A stretch of 64,000 nt of DNA from positions 43,827-107,826 of the forward strand of contig NZ_JAFBDR010000013.1 of assembly GCF_016908325.1 (NCBI RefSeq). The letters are read 5' to 3'. The stretch is from Aquibacillus albus (GTDB lineage Bacteria; Bacillota; Bacilli; Bacillales; Amphibacillaceae). Every line of letters starts with the position of its first letter. The stretch's first letter is position 1. The position numbers and the translations under genes are program-made. Shown one piece after another: positions 29,076-38,857 of this stretch. The notes under the pieces were generated by a model. The model was not told the DNA's origin and did not search any database. It saw only the letters and a list, made by a program, of their open reading frames with translations.

Positions 29076-29345
29076 TATAAATAGATGAAATGCCATGATG
29101 AGGAAGAGTACAAAGTAAATACCTAAAGAGAGGGAAATCGTCAGCTGAAAGGTTTCCTAGGAGCATTTTCTTTGGAAGGTCGCCTCGGATGCAGCTTCTT
29201 TGAATCATAGTAGAAGAAGCCGGTTAAATGCCGTTATGTTCATGAGTGTGCAGATGAGATGGAGAATGGATTCTTATTCTGCAAATGAAGGTGGTACCAC
29301 GGAAATAATCCTTTTCGTCCTTTTTGGATGAAGAGGTTTTTTTAA
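29076..29345 (+). promoter_or_regulatory. T-box riboswitch leader of valS
   Basis: The antiterminator T-box sequence AAGGTGGTACCACGG is at about 29288-29302. Stem I elements (AGAGAGGG, GCTGAAAGGTTTCC) lie upstream. The specifier codon is probably GTC (29179-29181) in GGAAGGTCGCC, reading tRNA-Val. Uncharged tRNA-Val would pair with the T-box and allow read-through into valS. Confidence 0.9.
29310..29345 (+). terminator. T-box-controlled terminator before valS
   Basis: CCTTTTCGTCC pairs with GGATGAAGAGG over 11 pairs and is followed by seven T. Its upstream arm competes with the T-box antiterminator. Confidence 0.88.
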
Positions 29346-29391
29346 TGGCAAAAATGGAGATAACCATGGTATAGATAAAGGAGGATTTTAG

Positions 29392-32043
29392 ATGGAGGAA
29401 AATAAAGAGGTATCATTACCGCCCAAGTATGATCCTACTGCAGTGGAAAAGGATCGTTATACATTTTGGGTGGATGGAAAGTATTTTGAAGCGAGTGGTG
29501 ACAAGGAAAAAGAGCCATTTACTATCGTAATTCCACCACCGAATGTTACTGGAAAACTTCATATCGGGCACGCTTGGGATACAACATTGCAGGACATTAT
29601 TACAAGAATAAAACGTATGCAGGGCTATGATGTGCTGTATTTGCCAGGGATGGATCATGCAGGAATAGCAACACAAGCGAAAGTGGAAGCAAAGCTCCGT
29701 GAACAAGGACAAAGCAGGCATGATCTTGGAAGAGAAAAGTTCCTTGAAAAAGCATGGGATTGGAAGGAAGAGTATGCTAGCTTTATTCGAGAACAATGGT
29801 CTAAATTAGGATTAGGTGTGGATTATTCCAGGGAACGCTTTACATTGGACGAGGGATTATCAGATGCGGTACGTGAAGTATTTGTAAAGCTTTACGAAAA
29901 AGACTTAATTTATCGTGGTGAATATATTATCAACTGGGATCCGGCAACGAAAACGGCCTTATCTGATATAGAAGTAGTTTATGAAGAGGTACAGGGTCAC
30001 TTTTATCATATGAAATATCCATTAGAAGATGGCTCTGGTCATATAGAGGTGGCAACCACTCGTCCAGAAACGATGCTTGGAGATACAGCCGTTGCAGTAC
30101 ATCCAGATGATGATCGATACAAGAAATTAATTGGTAAAAAGGTAATTTTGCCAATCGTTGGTCGTAAAATAGAAATCGTTGCTGATGATTATGTAGATAT
30201 GGAGTTTGGTTCTGGTGCTGTTAAAATTACACCTGCTCATGATCCAAACGATTTTGAAATTGGAAATCGTCATAACCTTGAACGGGTATTAGTTATGAAC
30301 GAAGACGGAACGATGAATGAAAATGCTGATAAATATCAAGGGATGGACCGTTTTGATTGTCGAAAGCAAATTGTTAAAGATTTACAGGATGAGGGAGTTC
30401 TTTTCAAAATTGAAGAACACATGCATTCCGTTGGCCATTCCGAGCGTAGCGGCGCCGTTGTAGAACCGTATCTTTCTACCCAATGGTTTGTGAACATGCA
30501 GCCATTGGCAGATGCAGCAGTGGATTTACAAAAACAGTCTGAGGAAGAAAAAGTAAACTTTGTTCCAGATCGTTTTGAACGAACCTATTTACATTGGATG
30601 GAAAACATTCGCGACTGGTGTATTTCTCGTCAATTATGGTGGGGTCATCGTATTCCAGCTTGGTATCATAAAGAGACTGGTGAAGTTTATGTAGGGAAAG
30701 AGGCACCTTCAGACATAGAAAACTGGGTACAGGATGATGATGTGTTAGATACATGGTTCTCATCTGCCTTATGGCCTTTCTCAACGTTAAATTGGCCAAA
30801 TACAGACGATGAAGACTTTAAGCATTTCTTCCCAACCAATGTATTGGTTACTGGCTATGACATTATCTTTTTCTGGGTTGCACGAATGATCTTCCAATCG
30901 ATTGAGTTTAATGATCAACGTCCATTTAAAGATGTTTTAATCCATGGATTGGTTCGAGACGCAGAAGGTCGAAAAATGAGTAAATCACTCGGTAACGGTG
31001 TGGATCCGATGGAGGTTATCGAGAAATACGGTGCTGATTCCTTAAGGTATTTTCTATCAACAGGCTCTACTCCAGGCCAAGACCTTAGATTCCAATGGGA
31101 AAAGGTTGAGTCAACCTGGAACTTCATTAATAAAATTTGGAACGCATCCAGGTTCGTGTTAATGAATCTAGGTGATTTAAATAAAGAAAGCATCGATTTA
31201 TCTGGTAAGAAATCTGTTGCAGATAAATGGATTTTAACCAGATTAAATGAAACGATAGAGCAGGTAAATAAAAACGTTGATAAATATGAGTTCGGTGAAG
31301 CAGGAAGACACTTGTACAATTTTATTTGGGATGAGTTTTGTGATTGGTATATCGAAATGGCTAAACTACCTTTATACGGAGAAAATGAGGACGAGAAGCA
31401 TACGACCCGATCTGTATTAGCTTATGTATTAGATAACATTATGCGTATGCTTCACCCGTTTATGCCATTTGTAACAGAAGAAATTTGGCAGCAGCTACCA
31501 CATGAAGGAAGTTCGATAACAAGAGCAGAATGGCCAAAAATAAGACAGGACCTGCATGATTCAGAAGCGGCTGAAGAAATGAAGCGCCTTGTTGAAATTA
31601 TTCGATCCGTACGTAATATTAGGGCAGAAGTTAATACACCAATGTCTAAACAGATTCAATTACTGATTCAAGCAAAGGACGATAAGGTTGTTGAACAGTT
31701 GAGCGAAAATCGTCATTATTTAGAAAAGTTCTGTAATCCGAGTACACTGACAATTGCGACTGATGTTGTTGCGCCAGAAAAAGCAATGTCTGCTGTTATT
31801 ACAGGTGCTGAAATTTACCTTCCTCTTGAAGGTCTAATTGATGTTGATAAAGAAATTGAACGACTAAATAATGAATTAGAAAAATGGTCAAAAGAGGTTA
31901 ACCGTGTACAAAAAAAATTATCAAACGAAGGATTCGTGAAGAAAGCTCCGGAGAAAGTGGTAGAAGAAGAACGACAAAAAGAAAAAGATTACTTGGATAA
32001 GCGAGCAAAGGTTGAGGCAAGAATAAAAGAGTTACAATCGTAG
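29392..32043 (+). CDS. valS: valyl-tRNA synthetase
   Basis: A class I aminoacyl-tRNA synthetase of 883 residues. The HIGH motif lies in [16 protein letters not shown] (near residue 58) and KMSKS in [14 protein letters not shown] (near 528). An editing domain ([20 protein letters not shown]) and the C-terminal coiled-coil arm ([25 protein letters not shown]...) are present. AAAGGAGG precedes the ATG. It is regulated by the T-box leader immediately upstream. Confidence 0.98.
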   Translation: MEENKEVSLPPKYDPTAVEKDRYTFWVDGKYFEASGDKEKEPFTIVIPPPNVTGKLHIGHAWDTTLQDIITRIKRMQGYDVLYLPGMDHAGIATQAKVEAKLREQGQSRHDLGREKFLEKAWDWKEEYASFIREQWSKLGLGVDYSRERFTLDEGLSDAVREVFVKLYEKDLIYRGEYIINWDPATKTALSDIEVVYEEVQGHFYHMKYPLEDGSGHIEVATTRPETMLGDTAVAVHPDDDRYKKLIGKKVILPIVGRKIEIVADDYVDMEFGSGAVKITPAHDPNDFEIGNRHNLERVLVMNEDGTMNENADKYQGMDRFDCRKQIVKDLQDEGVLFKIEEHMHSVGHSERSGAVVEPYLSTQWFVNMQPLADAAVDLQKQSEEEKVNFVPDRFERTYLHWMENIRDWCISRQLWWGHRIPAWYHKETGEVYVGKEAPSDIENWVQDDDVLDTWFSSALWPFSTLNWPNTDDEDFKHFFPTNVLVTGYDIIFFWVARMIFQSIEFNDQRPFKDVLIHGLVRDAEGRKMSKSLGNGVDPMEVIEKYGADSLRYFLSTGSTPGQDLRFQWEKVESTWNFINKIWNASRFVLMNLGDLNKESIDLSGKKSVADKWILTRLNETIEQVNKNVDKYEFGEAGRHLYNFIWDEFCDWYIEMAKLPLYGENEDEKHTTRSVLAYVLDNIMRMLHPFMPFVTEEIWQQLPHEGSSITRAEWPKIRQDLHDSEAAEEMKRLVEIIRSVRNIRAEVNTPMSKQIQLLIQAKDDKVVEQLSENRHYLEKFCNPSTLTIATDVVAPEKAMSAVITGAEIYLPLEGLIDVDKEIERLNNELEKWSKEVNRVQKKLSNEGFVKKAPEKVVEEERQKEKDYLDKRAKVEARIKELQS

Positions 32044-32046
32044 TAG

Positions 32047-32091
32047 TATGTGTTCAAATAGAAGTTCGTGGCCGGACTTTTTGAACATCCT
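32047..32091 (+). repeat. short family A palindrome
   Basis: GTGTTCAAATAGAAG and CCGGACTTTTTGAACATCC are inverted ends with almost no interior. This is a minimal derivative of the TGTTCAAAAAGTC family, directly after valS. Confidence 0.6.
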
Positions 32092-32111
32092 CTAAAAGTA
32101 AATGTTAAATA

Positions 32112-32148
32112 CGAGGCTGTCCCAAAAGCAAAGGGGACAGCCTCGTAT
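32112..32148. terminator. bidirectional terminator between valS and the convergent ATP-grasp gene
   Basis: A perfect 13-bp stem ACGAGGCTGTCCC / GGGACAGCCTCGT around AAAAGCAAAG. It shares its left arm and loop with the family B palindrome at 18847. Confidence 0.75.
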
Positions 32149-32154
32149 TCTGCT

Positions 32155-33042
32155 TTATCGGAGTTTTTCTTCGATATAATCAATGATATGTTCTGCCACG
32201 TTTATACCAGTTGCACGATAGGTTCCTTGGATATGGGGATTCGAATTAACCTCGCAAATGATAGGATCACCATTTTTTCCAAACAATAAATCGACCCCAG
32301 CAAAATCTGCACCGATTGCTGATACTGCTTCTATCGCTAACTCACATTGCTGTTTAGTGGGGGTATATTGTTCTGTCGTTCCACCCGCCTGCACATTAGC
32401 CCGGAAATCATTATTAGCTTTCCGCAAAATGGAGGCAACTACCCGTTTTCCAACAACATTCAGCCGAACATCTCTACCAACGCTTGTAGAAATAAACTCT
32501 TGAATAACGAAAGGCTTTTCTTTTATTTCATTTAGTTTTTTTGTAAACTCCTCTGTGTTTTTAATCAAATACACCTGCTCACCAAAAGAACCGTATGCCT
32601 CTTTGATAACAAAAGGATAGTCTAGCTGCTGTTCGAGCATAAGAAAGCTTTCCATGTCTATTTCTTCTACACCTGGAAATATTTTTGGTGAAATAAAGGA
32701 TTTTGGAATTGGAAGCTTATGCTGAACTAATCGTTGGTACGTATCTATTTTGTTATCGCATATTTCAATGACGGAAGAAGAATTAAACACAGGAATATTC
32801 ATAGCTTCTAATTGTCTCGCTAAAGGAATATCCTTGTCGTTAAAAATAACAAAATCTGGATTTTTCAGTAACACAGTTCGGATCAGTTGATTTTTATTTT
32901 TAGAAAGCTCAGCAAACAGTGAATTATTTTTAACGATGTCGATTGTAATTCCTTTTTCCAAGCCCGCATTTCTTATCCATTTAGCAAAATTTATAAACGT
33001 GTCTCCTGGTAAGTGCCCATTGTAAATGACCCATCCGTACAT
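32155..33042 (-). CDS. RimK-family ATP-grasp ligase
   Basis: A 295-residue ATP-grasp protein related to RimK/LysX, which attach amino acids to a carboxylate on a protein or small molecule. Visible motifs: YPFVIKEAYGSFGEQVYLI (ATP-grasp lysine and glycine loop), FVIQEFISTSVGRDVRLNVVGKRVVASILRKANNDFRANV and FAGVDLLFGKNGDPIICEVNSNPHIQG (metal-binding Glu/Asn). The N-terminal pre-ATP-grasp domain is also present. AAAGGA lies 10 nt before the start. It is a monocistronic gene transcribed away from folC. The substrate cannot be inferred from its neighbours. Confidence 0.8.
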   Translation of the reverse strand: MYGWVIYNGHLPGDTFINFAKWIRNAGLEKGITIDIVKNNSLFAELSKNKNQLIRTVLLKNPDFVIFNDKDIPLARQLEAMNIPVFNSSSVIEICDNKIDTYQRLVQHKLPIPKSFISPKIFPGVEEIDMESFLMLEQQLDYPFVIKEAYGSFGEQVYLIKNTEEFTKKLNEIKEKPFVIQEFISTSVGRDVRLNVVGKRVVASILRKANNDFRANVQAGGTTEQYTPTKQQCELAIEAVSAIGADFAGVDLLFGKNGDPIICEVNSNPHIQGTYRATGINVAEHIIDYIEEKLR

Positions 33043-33247
33043 TATATATTATCCTTTCTGAACGATAGTTTTATTTCCTGTAAAAATAAATGCAATTAGC
33101 TGTAGGAGTAAAATCTAGTGCATGTTTCTAATCTATTTTAGCAAGTGTATAATGAAATGGAAATAACGGTGAAACATGGACAACTGTGATAAAAGTATTT
33201 ACATTATTCTAAGCTATTAATTCTTTCTGTTAAGAGGTAGATAAACG

Positions 33248-34534
33248 ATGAAAATGGAAACCATTCAAGAAGTGTATAATTTTCTCCAGTCAAGGAGGCA
33301 ACTTGGAATAAAACCAGGTTTGTCACGTATAGAAGCAATGCTTGATTATTTTGGGCAGCCTGATAAAAAACTTACATTCATACATATTGCTGGAACAAAT
33401 GGGAAGGGTTCTACGCTAGCTTTCTTAAGTCAGGTCTTAAAGGATAGTGGCTATAAGGTAGGGGCCTTCACTTCACCTCATGCCCTTTTACAAGATCATT
33501 TCCAAATTAATCAACAGTCTATCGATAGTTATTCGATTGTTCACTTAGTGAATTTAATGAAACCAATCATTGATTTGCTAGATCAAAAAAATAATCCTCC
33601 GTCAGAATTTGAAATTCTAGTTATGATGGCAACCCTTCATTTCTATTATGAAAAAGTAGATATTGTTCTTTTTGAAGCTGCCATGGGTGGAAGAGAAGAT
33701 TGCACAAACTTTATCAATCCCATCCTAACAATCATTACTAATATTGGACTGGACCACGTAGAGTTCCTAGGAAATTCATATGAAGAAATCGCAAAACATA
33801 AAGCAGGAATCATCAAGAAAGATGTACCGTTAGTAGTCGGTGAAACTAAATCAGAGACAATGGCTATTATAAAAGCTGAGGCGGACGACAAGGCTGCACC
33901 AGTCATTCAATATCAAAAGGATTTTTCAGTCAAATGTACTCAATTAAATGCAGAAATGGAAGAGTCGTTTCTTTTTCATTCCAATAACTATTCAATTCCT
34001 ATATCTTTGACAATGAAAGGGAAACATCAAGTAATCAATGCATCGCTAGCATGTATGGCTCTGATCATTTTAAAGGAACGAGGATTGACTATAAGTATCA
34101 AGAACATTCAACACGGTCTTTATCGTACCTCTCATCCTGGAAGGTTCGAAGTAATTAGTAGAAAACCTACAGTCATTCTTGATGGTGCCCACAATTTAGA
34201 AGGTGTAATTACAATGATTCAGACGATAAACGAATACTATCCGAATCACAAAAAGTTACTTTTATTTGCGGCATTCAAGGATAAGCCTTTAGATCCGATG
34301 ATTAAAAGAATGGATGAAGTGTTTGATAAAGTGATGTACACTAGCTTTCATCATCCAAGAGCTGAAAGGGCAGAGGCATTGTATCAATTGTCTCATCATA
34401 ATGTTAAGAGAATAATACCTTCATGGGAGAACTTTCTACAGGAGTATATTAAAAACGGTGATGATGAAGCTATTTTATGTGTTACAGGATCCTTAAATTT
34501 TATTCAAGTAGTTCGAACTTATTTTGTGAGTTGA
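33248..34534 (+). CDS. folC: folylpolyglutamate synthase/dihydrofolate synthase
   Basis: It adds glutamates to folates, and may ligate glutamate to dihydropteroate. The Mur-ligase-type P-loop GTNGKGSTLAFL is near residue 47. FTSPHALLQDHFQIN and the carbamylated-lysine region HKAGIIKKDVPLVVGE follow. The 428-residue length is normal. In B. subtilis folC is followed by comC; here the whole pilus cluster stands in that position. Confidence 0.95.
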   Translation: MKMETIQEVYNFLQSRRQLGIKPGLSRIEAMLDYFGQPDKKLTFIHIAGTNGKGSTLAFLSQVLKDSGYKVGAFTSPHALLQDHFQINQQSIDSYSIVHLVNLMKPIIDLLDQKNNPPSEFEILVMMATLHFYYEKVDIVLFEAAMGGREDCTNFINPILTIITNIGLDHVEFLGNSYEEIAKHKAGIIKKDVPLVVGETKSETMAIIKAEADDKAAPVIQYQKDFSVKCTQLNAEMEESFLFHSNNYSIPISLTMKGKHQVINASLACMALIILKERGLTISIKNIQHGLYRTSHPGRFEVISRKPTVILDGAHNLEGVITMIQTINEYYPNHKKLLLFAAFKDKPLDPMIKRMDEVFDKVMYTSFHHPRAERAEALYQLSHHNVKRIIPSWENFLQEYIKNGDDEAILCVTGSLNFIQVVRTYFVS

Positions 34535-34749
34535 TTGAAATTATGATATGTTTGAACTAACAAATGGTCGGATTTTCCCATGATTTTCTTATGTTATGCA
34601 ATTTTTATTTCTATTTAATGCTTTTGTCCTTGATTCTTTAGAACCGCATCCGGTTGGTTTCCAAACAATAAGGTCGAAACAAGGAAGCAATCGATGAAAA
34701 ATTAAGTGAAACGAACAGCTACTAGTGAAAGTGGAATGAGGGGATACTG

Positions 34750-36375
34750 GTGCAAAGAAGAAAAAAATTAGGTGACTTATTAAAAGAATCTGGCTTCATT
34801 ACGGAAGAACAAATAGAGGAAACGTTACAGAAGAAAAAAGAGGGACAAAAATTAGGGGATGCATTATTAGACAGAGGGCTTATAACAGAACAACAGCTAA
34901 TCGAGGTCCTGGAATTCCAATTGGGAATACCTAGTGTAGCGCTTTATCGTTATCCTATTGATGCAGCATTAGTGAAACTTGTACCAAAAGAATTTGCTAG
35001 AAAGAATTTGCTAATTCCTGTTTCTCAGCAGGACAATACCATTACGGTTGCGATGCGAGATCCAATGGATTATTATGCAATTGATCATCTGGAATTATCA
35101 ACTGGGTTTCAAATTTCTCCTGTGATTGCCACTAAAGATGATATACTCCAAGCAATTAACAGGTACTACAACATTAATGATATGGAAACGGAAACGATTG
35201 CCACTTCCGAAGAAGATGATGCGCCTGCAATAAGAATTATCGATCAATTACTACAAACAGGTGTGACGTTAAAAGCGAGTGATATTCATATTGATCCAAA
35301 TGATACCAATATCCTTATTCGATACCGAGTGGACGGGATCTTGCGTACTGAGCGAGCAATTCCAAAAGATATGCAAAATTCGTTAACAGCAAGAGTTAAA
35401 ATACTTGCCGATTTAGATATTACTAAAACGAGACTCCCGCAGGATGGGCGTATTCGAACAACGATTGATCAAGTTCCAGTAGATTTGAGAATAGCTACAT
35501 TACCAACTGTATTTGGAGAAAAGATTGTTATCCGAATTTTAGATTTGGAAAATGTGTTGAAAAGCTTACTCCAGCTAGATTTTAGTGAAGATAATTATGA
35601 AAAATATGTAAAGCTTATTGAGCAACCATCTGGATTAATTTTATTGACAGGACCAACTGGATCAGGAAAAACTTCAACATTATATGCTTCTATTAATCAT
35701 TTAAATAGGGAAGAAGTTAACATTATGACGATTGAAGATCCGGTTGAATATCAATTAGATGGAATTAACCAAGTACAAGTGAACAACTCGGTTGGACTAT
35801 CGTTTGCAACGGGGTTACGGTCGATTTTACGTCAGGATCCTAACATTATTATGGTCGGTGAAATCAGAGATACAGAAACTGCTGAAATTGCAATCAGAGC
35901 ATCTTTAACAGGTCATTTAGTTTTTAGCACACTCCACACGAATAGTGCAGTTGCTGCTATTCCACGGCTAATTGATATGGATATCGAACCTTACTTAGTT
36001 GTATCTTCTTTATCCGCAATCATGGCACAGCGGCTTGTGAAGTGTATTTGTCGAGATTGTAAAACGGCAAGATCAATTACGGACATGGAAAAGAAGCTGC
36101 TGAATAGGCACAGCATTGAATTGAACGAGATTGCTTATGGGAAAGGATGTAATAGCTGTCAGCATACCGGATACAAAAGTAGAATGGCTATTCATGAATT
36201 AATTGTTATAGATGATGATATTCGACAAATGATGATGAATAACCAATCAATAACCGAAATTCGTCAGTATATTAGGAATAATGGCTTGAAATTTTTAGTA
36301 GATGACGGTTTAGCAAAAGTGAAACAAGGGTTGACGACAATTGAAGAAGTACTAAGAGTAGCATCAGATATGTAG
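34750..36375 (+). CDS. pilB: type IV pilus assembly (extension) ATPase PilB
   Basis: A GspE/PilB-family secretion ATPase of 541 residues powering pilus extension. The N-terminus (6-57) holds two LG..L-type helical repeats (KLGDLLKESGFITEEQ and KLGDALLDRGLITEQQ) of the MshEN/T2SSE-N type, a domain that binds c-di-GMP in some homologues. The core has Walker A GPTGSGKT (about 300), VNIMTIEDPVEYQL, Walker B IIMVGEIRDTETAEIA and the His box STLHTNSAVAAIPRL. A tetracysteine zinc motif (CICRDC...CNSC) follows. The start is GTG 34750 after GAGGGG. It is the first gene of the pil cluster, 215 nt after folC. Confidence 0.95.
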   Translation: MQRRKKLGDLLKESGFITEEQIEETLQKKKEGQKLGDALLDRGLITEQQLIEVLEFQLGIPSVALYRYPIDAALVKLVPKEFARKNLLIPVSQQDNTITVAMRDPMDYYAIDHLELSTGFQISPVIATKDDILQAINRYYNINDMETETIATSEEDDAPAIRIIDQLLQTGVTLKASDIHIDPNDTNILIRYRVDGILRTERAIPKDMQNSLTARVKILADLDITKTRLPQDGRIRTTIDQVPVDLRIATLPTVFGEKIVIRILDLENVLKSLLQLDFSEDNYEKYVKLIEQPSGLILLTGPTGSGKTSTLYASINHLNREEVNIMTIEDPVEYQLDGINQVQVNNSVGLSFATGLRSILRQDPNIIMVGEIRDTETAEIAIRASLTGHLVFSTLHTNSAVAAIPRLIDMDIEPYLVVSSLSAIMAQRLVKCICRDCKTARSITDMEKKLLNRHSIELNEIAYGKGCNSCQHTGYKSRMAIHELIVIDDDIRQMMMNNQSITEIRQYIRNNGLKFLVDDGLAKVKQGLTTIEEVLRVASDM

Positions 36376-36387
36376 GAGGATAAAAAG

Positions 36388-37422
36388 ATGGATCATTTGG
36401 AAGGGTTAGTACGAGAAGCATTTGGTATGTCTGCATCAGATATTCATTTGACTGTGGGCATTCCTCCTGTGTTTCGTATTCATGGGGATTTACAAACACA
36501 CGGAGACAACGTGTTGACGCCACAGGACACAGAGGTAATGGCAAGGACAGTCATTCCTGATCATAAATGGAGCCAGTTTGAAGAGAATAGAGAGCTGGAT
36601 TTTTCGTATAGCATTCCAGGACTATCTCGTTTTCGTATCAATGCCTTTTTTCAAAGGAATTGTATTTCTTTAGCCATTCGTGTAGTCCCAAAGGAGATTC
36701 CTAGCTTGGAAGATTTACATATGCCGGAAGCGTTAAAAAAAATAGCACAAAGTAATCAAGGATTAGTGCTTGTGACAGGCCCGACCGGAAGTGGGAAAAG
36801 TACAACACTTGCTGCAATGATTGATTATATGAACAAAACAATGAAGAGACATATTATTACATTAGAAGATCCAATTGAGTACCTACATTCTCATCAACAT
36901 TGCGTTATTGACCAACGGGAGGTTGGTTTTGATACGCATAATTTCGCAAATGGATTACGGGCATGCTTACGTCAAGATCCGGATGTTATTTTAGTAGGAG
37001 AAATGCGCGATTTAGAAACAATTTCTACTGCTATCACAGCAGCAGAAACAGGACATTTAGTTTTGGGGACATTACATACGACAGATGCAGCTTCGACGAT
37101 GGATCGAATCATAGACGTATTTCCGTCCCATCAAAAAAGCCAAATTCGCATTCAATTAGCCAATGTATTACAAGCAATTATTTCACAACGCCTCTTTCAA
37201 ACAGCAGATTATTGTGGAAGAAGAGCGGCAACAGAAATATTACGTAATACGACCGCGATTAAAAATTTAATTCGTAATGAAAAAATGCATCAAATCCCCA
37301 CATTTATGCAAAGTTCAAAGGATCACGGGATGCATACGATGGCAATGGATATTAAACAGTTATTACAAAATGGTATCATTACAGAGGATCATGCAATTCC
37401 TTATATACGAAAGGGTGATTAG
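36388..37422 (+). CDS. pilT: type IV pilus retraction ATPase PilT
   Basis: 344 residues. Walker A GPTGSGKST (about 131-139), Asp-box ITLEDPIEYLH, Walker B ILVGEMRDLETI and His box GTLHTTDAASTMDRIIDVFP are present. The C-terminal AIKNLIRNEKMHQIPTFMQ corresponds to the PilT-specific AIRNLIRE motif needed for retraction. The standard ComG competence machinery of bacilli has no PilT, so this protein argues for true dynamic pili. It starts 12 nt after pilB with AGGAGG. Confidence 0.95.
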   Translation: MDHLEGLVREAFGMSASDIHLTVGIPPVFRIHGDLQTHGDNVLTPQDTEVMARTVIPDHKWSQFEENRELDFSYSIPGLSRFRINAFFQRNCISLAIRVVPKEIPSLEDLHMPEALKKIAQSNQGLVLVTGPTGSGKSTTLAAMIDYMNKTMKRHIITLEDPIEYLHSHQHCVIDQREVGFDTHNFANGLRACLRQDPDVILVGEMRDLETISTAITAAETGHLVLGTLHTTDAASTMDRIIDVFPSHQKSQIRIQLANVLQAIISQRLFQTADYCGRRAATEILRNTTAIKNLIRNEKMHQIPTFMQSSKDHGMHTMAMDIKQLLQNGIITEDHAIPYIRKGD

Positions 37423-37423
37423 T

Positions 37424-38638
37424 ATGGCATATTTTCGTTATAAGGGAAGAAATAATAGTGGAAAACGAAAGGTTGGGAAGCTGAAAGCTGAAACAGAAAG
37501 AGATGCCATTTCCCAGTTAAAACGTGATGGAATTGTTGTATTTGATATTCGTGAATTAAATAGCGTGCTTTATAAGGAAATCAACCTAGGGATTCAATTA
37601 GGAAACAAAGTAAAAAAGCGAGATTTTATTATATTTCTTAGGCAATTCGCCACACTGGTTGATGCTGGTATTTCCTTAGTGGAATCTGCAACGATTTTAG
37701 AAGATCAAACCGAAAATAAACATTTAAAACATGCATTAACTGGGGTTATTGACCAATTAGAGGCAGGACAATCATTATCTGAATCAATGAAAAAGTACCC
37801 ATCTATTTTTCCTGAACTTCTCGTTAATATGGTTCATGCAGGAGAAGTTAGCGGTAATTTAGATGAGATTTTAGAGAATATGGCAGATTATTATGAAAAG
37901 CAATACGAACAACGGCAAAAAGTTATTACTGCACTTACTTATCCAATGGTAGTTGGGATCGTCTCGTTATTTATCACCATTTATTTATTAGCATTTGTTG
38001 TACCGACATTTGTAAACATGTTTGTTTCCATTGGAGAAGAAATTCCTTTATATACAGCATTTGTACTTCGTATTAGCAGTTTTTTACAGTATTTTTGGTG
38101 GATGATTCCATTATTATTTGTAGGATTTGTTGTTCTTAATAAATACCTCGCTACTAAACCTAATTATGCGTATCGTTTAGATTCTATCAAAATGAAAATT
38201 CCTCTTTTTGGTAATATGGTGAAAAAAGCAGCTTTGGCACGAATGACTCGGACATTAAGTTCTTTGCTGCACAGCTCTGTACCTATTGTTGAAGCGGTGA
38301 AGATTACGGAAAACGTAGTTGATAGCAGTGTGATAAAACATGTATTACAGAAAAGTCAGTTGTCGTTAGAAGAAGGAGAGTCTATGGCCATTCCAATGAA
38401 AAAGCATTGGGTATTTCCAGCGATGGTTACAGAAATGATTGCAGTAGGAGAGCAGACTGGTGAACTAGATGAAATGCTTCATAAGGTGGCAAACTTTTAT
38501 GAGATGGAACTGGACAATGCTGCTGAAAAATTAAAAACGCTGATTGAGCCCTTATTAATTATTTTTATAGCGGTAGTTGTTGGTTCAATAGTTCTAGCAA
38601 TAATATTACCTTTATTCGCTGTATTTGATACGTTTTAA
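37424..38638 (+). CDS. pilC: type IV pilus inner-membrane platform protein PilC
   Basis: A 404-residue protein with two GspF domains (cytoplasmic helices at about 65-190 and 270-390). Three membrane segments are visible (VVGIVSLFITIYLLAFVVPTFV, YFWWMIPLLFVGFVVLNKYL, IIFIAVVVGSIVLAIILPLFAVFDTF). FLRQFATLVDAGISLVES is the family signature. The start at ATG 37424, one base after the pilT stop, is preferred; the long upstream open frame overlaps pilT. About 220 nt of untranslated sequence separate it from pilA. Confidence 0.94.
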   Translation: MAYFRYKGRNNSGKRKVGKLKAETERDAISQLKRDGIVVFDIRELNSVLYKEINLGIQLGNKVKKRDFIIFLRQFATLVDAGISLVESATILEDQTENKHLKHALTGVIDQLEAGQSLSESMKKYPSIFPELLVNMVHAGEVSGNLDEILENMADYYEKQYEQRQKVITALTYPMVVGIVSLFITIYLLAFVVPTFVNMFVSIGEEIPLYTAFVLRISSFLQYFWWMIPLLFVGFVVLNKYLATKPNYAYRLDSIKMKIPLFGNMVKKAALARMTRTLSSLLHSSVPIVEAVKITENVVDSSVIKHVLQKSQLSLEEGESMAIPMKKHWVFPAMVTEMIAVGEQTGELDEMLHKVANFYEMELDNAAEKLKTLIEPLLIIFIAVVVGSIVLAIILPLFAVFDTF

Positions 38639-38695
38639 TTAAAATCTAGTATAAAAGTAGTAGACAAAGAATAGTAATATAGAGTACGATATTAA

Positions 38696-38701
38696 TATAA
38701 T
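38696..38701 (+). promoter_or_regulatory. possible -10 box of the pilA transcript
   Basis: TATAAT at 38696-38701 would place the start near 38708, right at the 5' edge of the riboswitch. The -35 (around 38673) is poor. A second candidate is TAGACA-18 nt-TACGAT at 38661-38690. Confidence 0.4.
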
Positions 38702-38708
38702 ATATAAA

Positions 38709-38782
38709 ACAGAGAGCAACGATCTTCCATCTGTATGTGGGCACTTAGGTGGTTGGGAGCAAGTAGTGCAACCGGCTGGCTA
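38709..38782 (+). promoter_or_regulatory. c-di-GMP-II-like riboswitch aptamer upstream of pilA
   Basis: The 3' half, TGGGCACTT...AAGTAGTGCAACCGGC, matches the conserved core of class II c-di-GMP riboswitches (GGGCACUU...AGUAGUGCAACCGAC). The 5' half has AGCAACGAT where the family has GAAACAAUG, followed by a more divergent segment in which I do not see the usual pseudoknot partner of AACC. The outer stem AGAGAGC / GCTGGCT contains two mismatches. This is therefore a c-di-GMP-II member or a variant of it. Association with a pilin gene is the same as for C. difficile pilA1. Confidence 0.65.
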
Positions 38783-38807
38783 TTACATATAGTGAGTCTT
38801 TTTTTGT
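38774..38807 (+). terminator. riboswitch-controlled terminator before pilA
   Basis: GGCTGGCT pairs with AGTGAGTC (7 of 8, including G-T) around a 9-nt loop and is followed by seven T. The left arm is also the 3' strand of the aptamer's closing stem. Aptamer folding should therefore prevent the terminator, predicting an ON switch. Confidence 0.65.
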
Positions 38808-38857
38808 AATTTACCAAAATATTCAAAATATATAAATGTATGAGGGGGAGTTAGAAG

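Noticed and set aside
34535..34749. Second riboswitch or ComK box upstream of pilB
   Set aside because: I found neither class I nor class II c-di-GMP core motifs nor AAAA-N5-TTTT boxes. Only a small AACCG/CGGTT hairpin is present.
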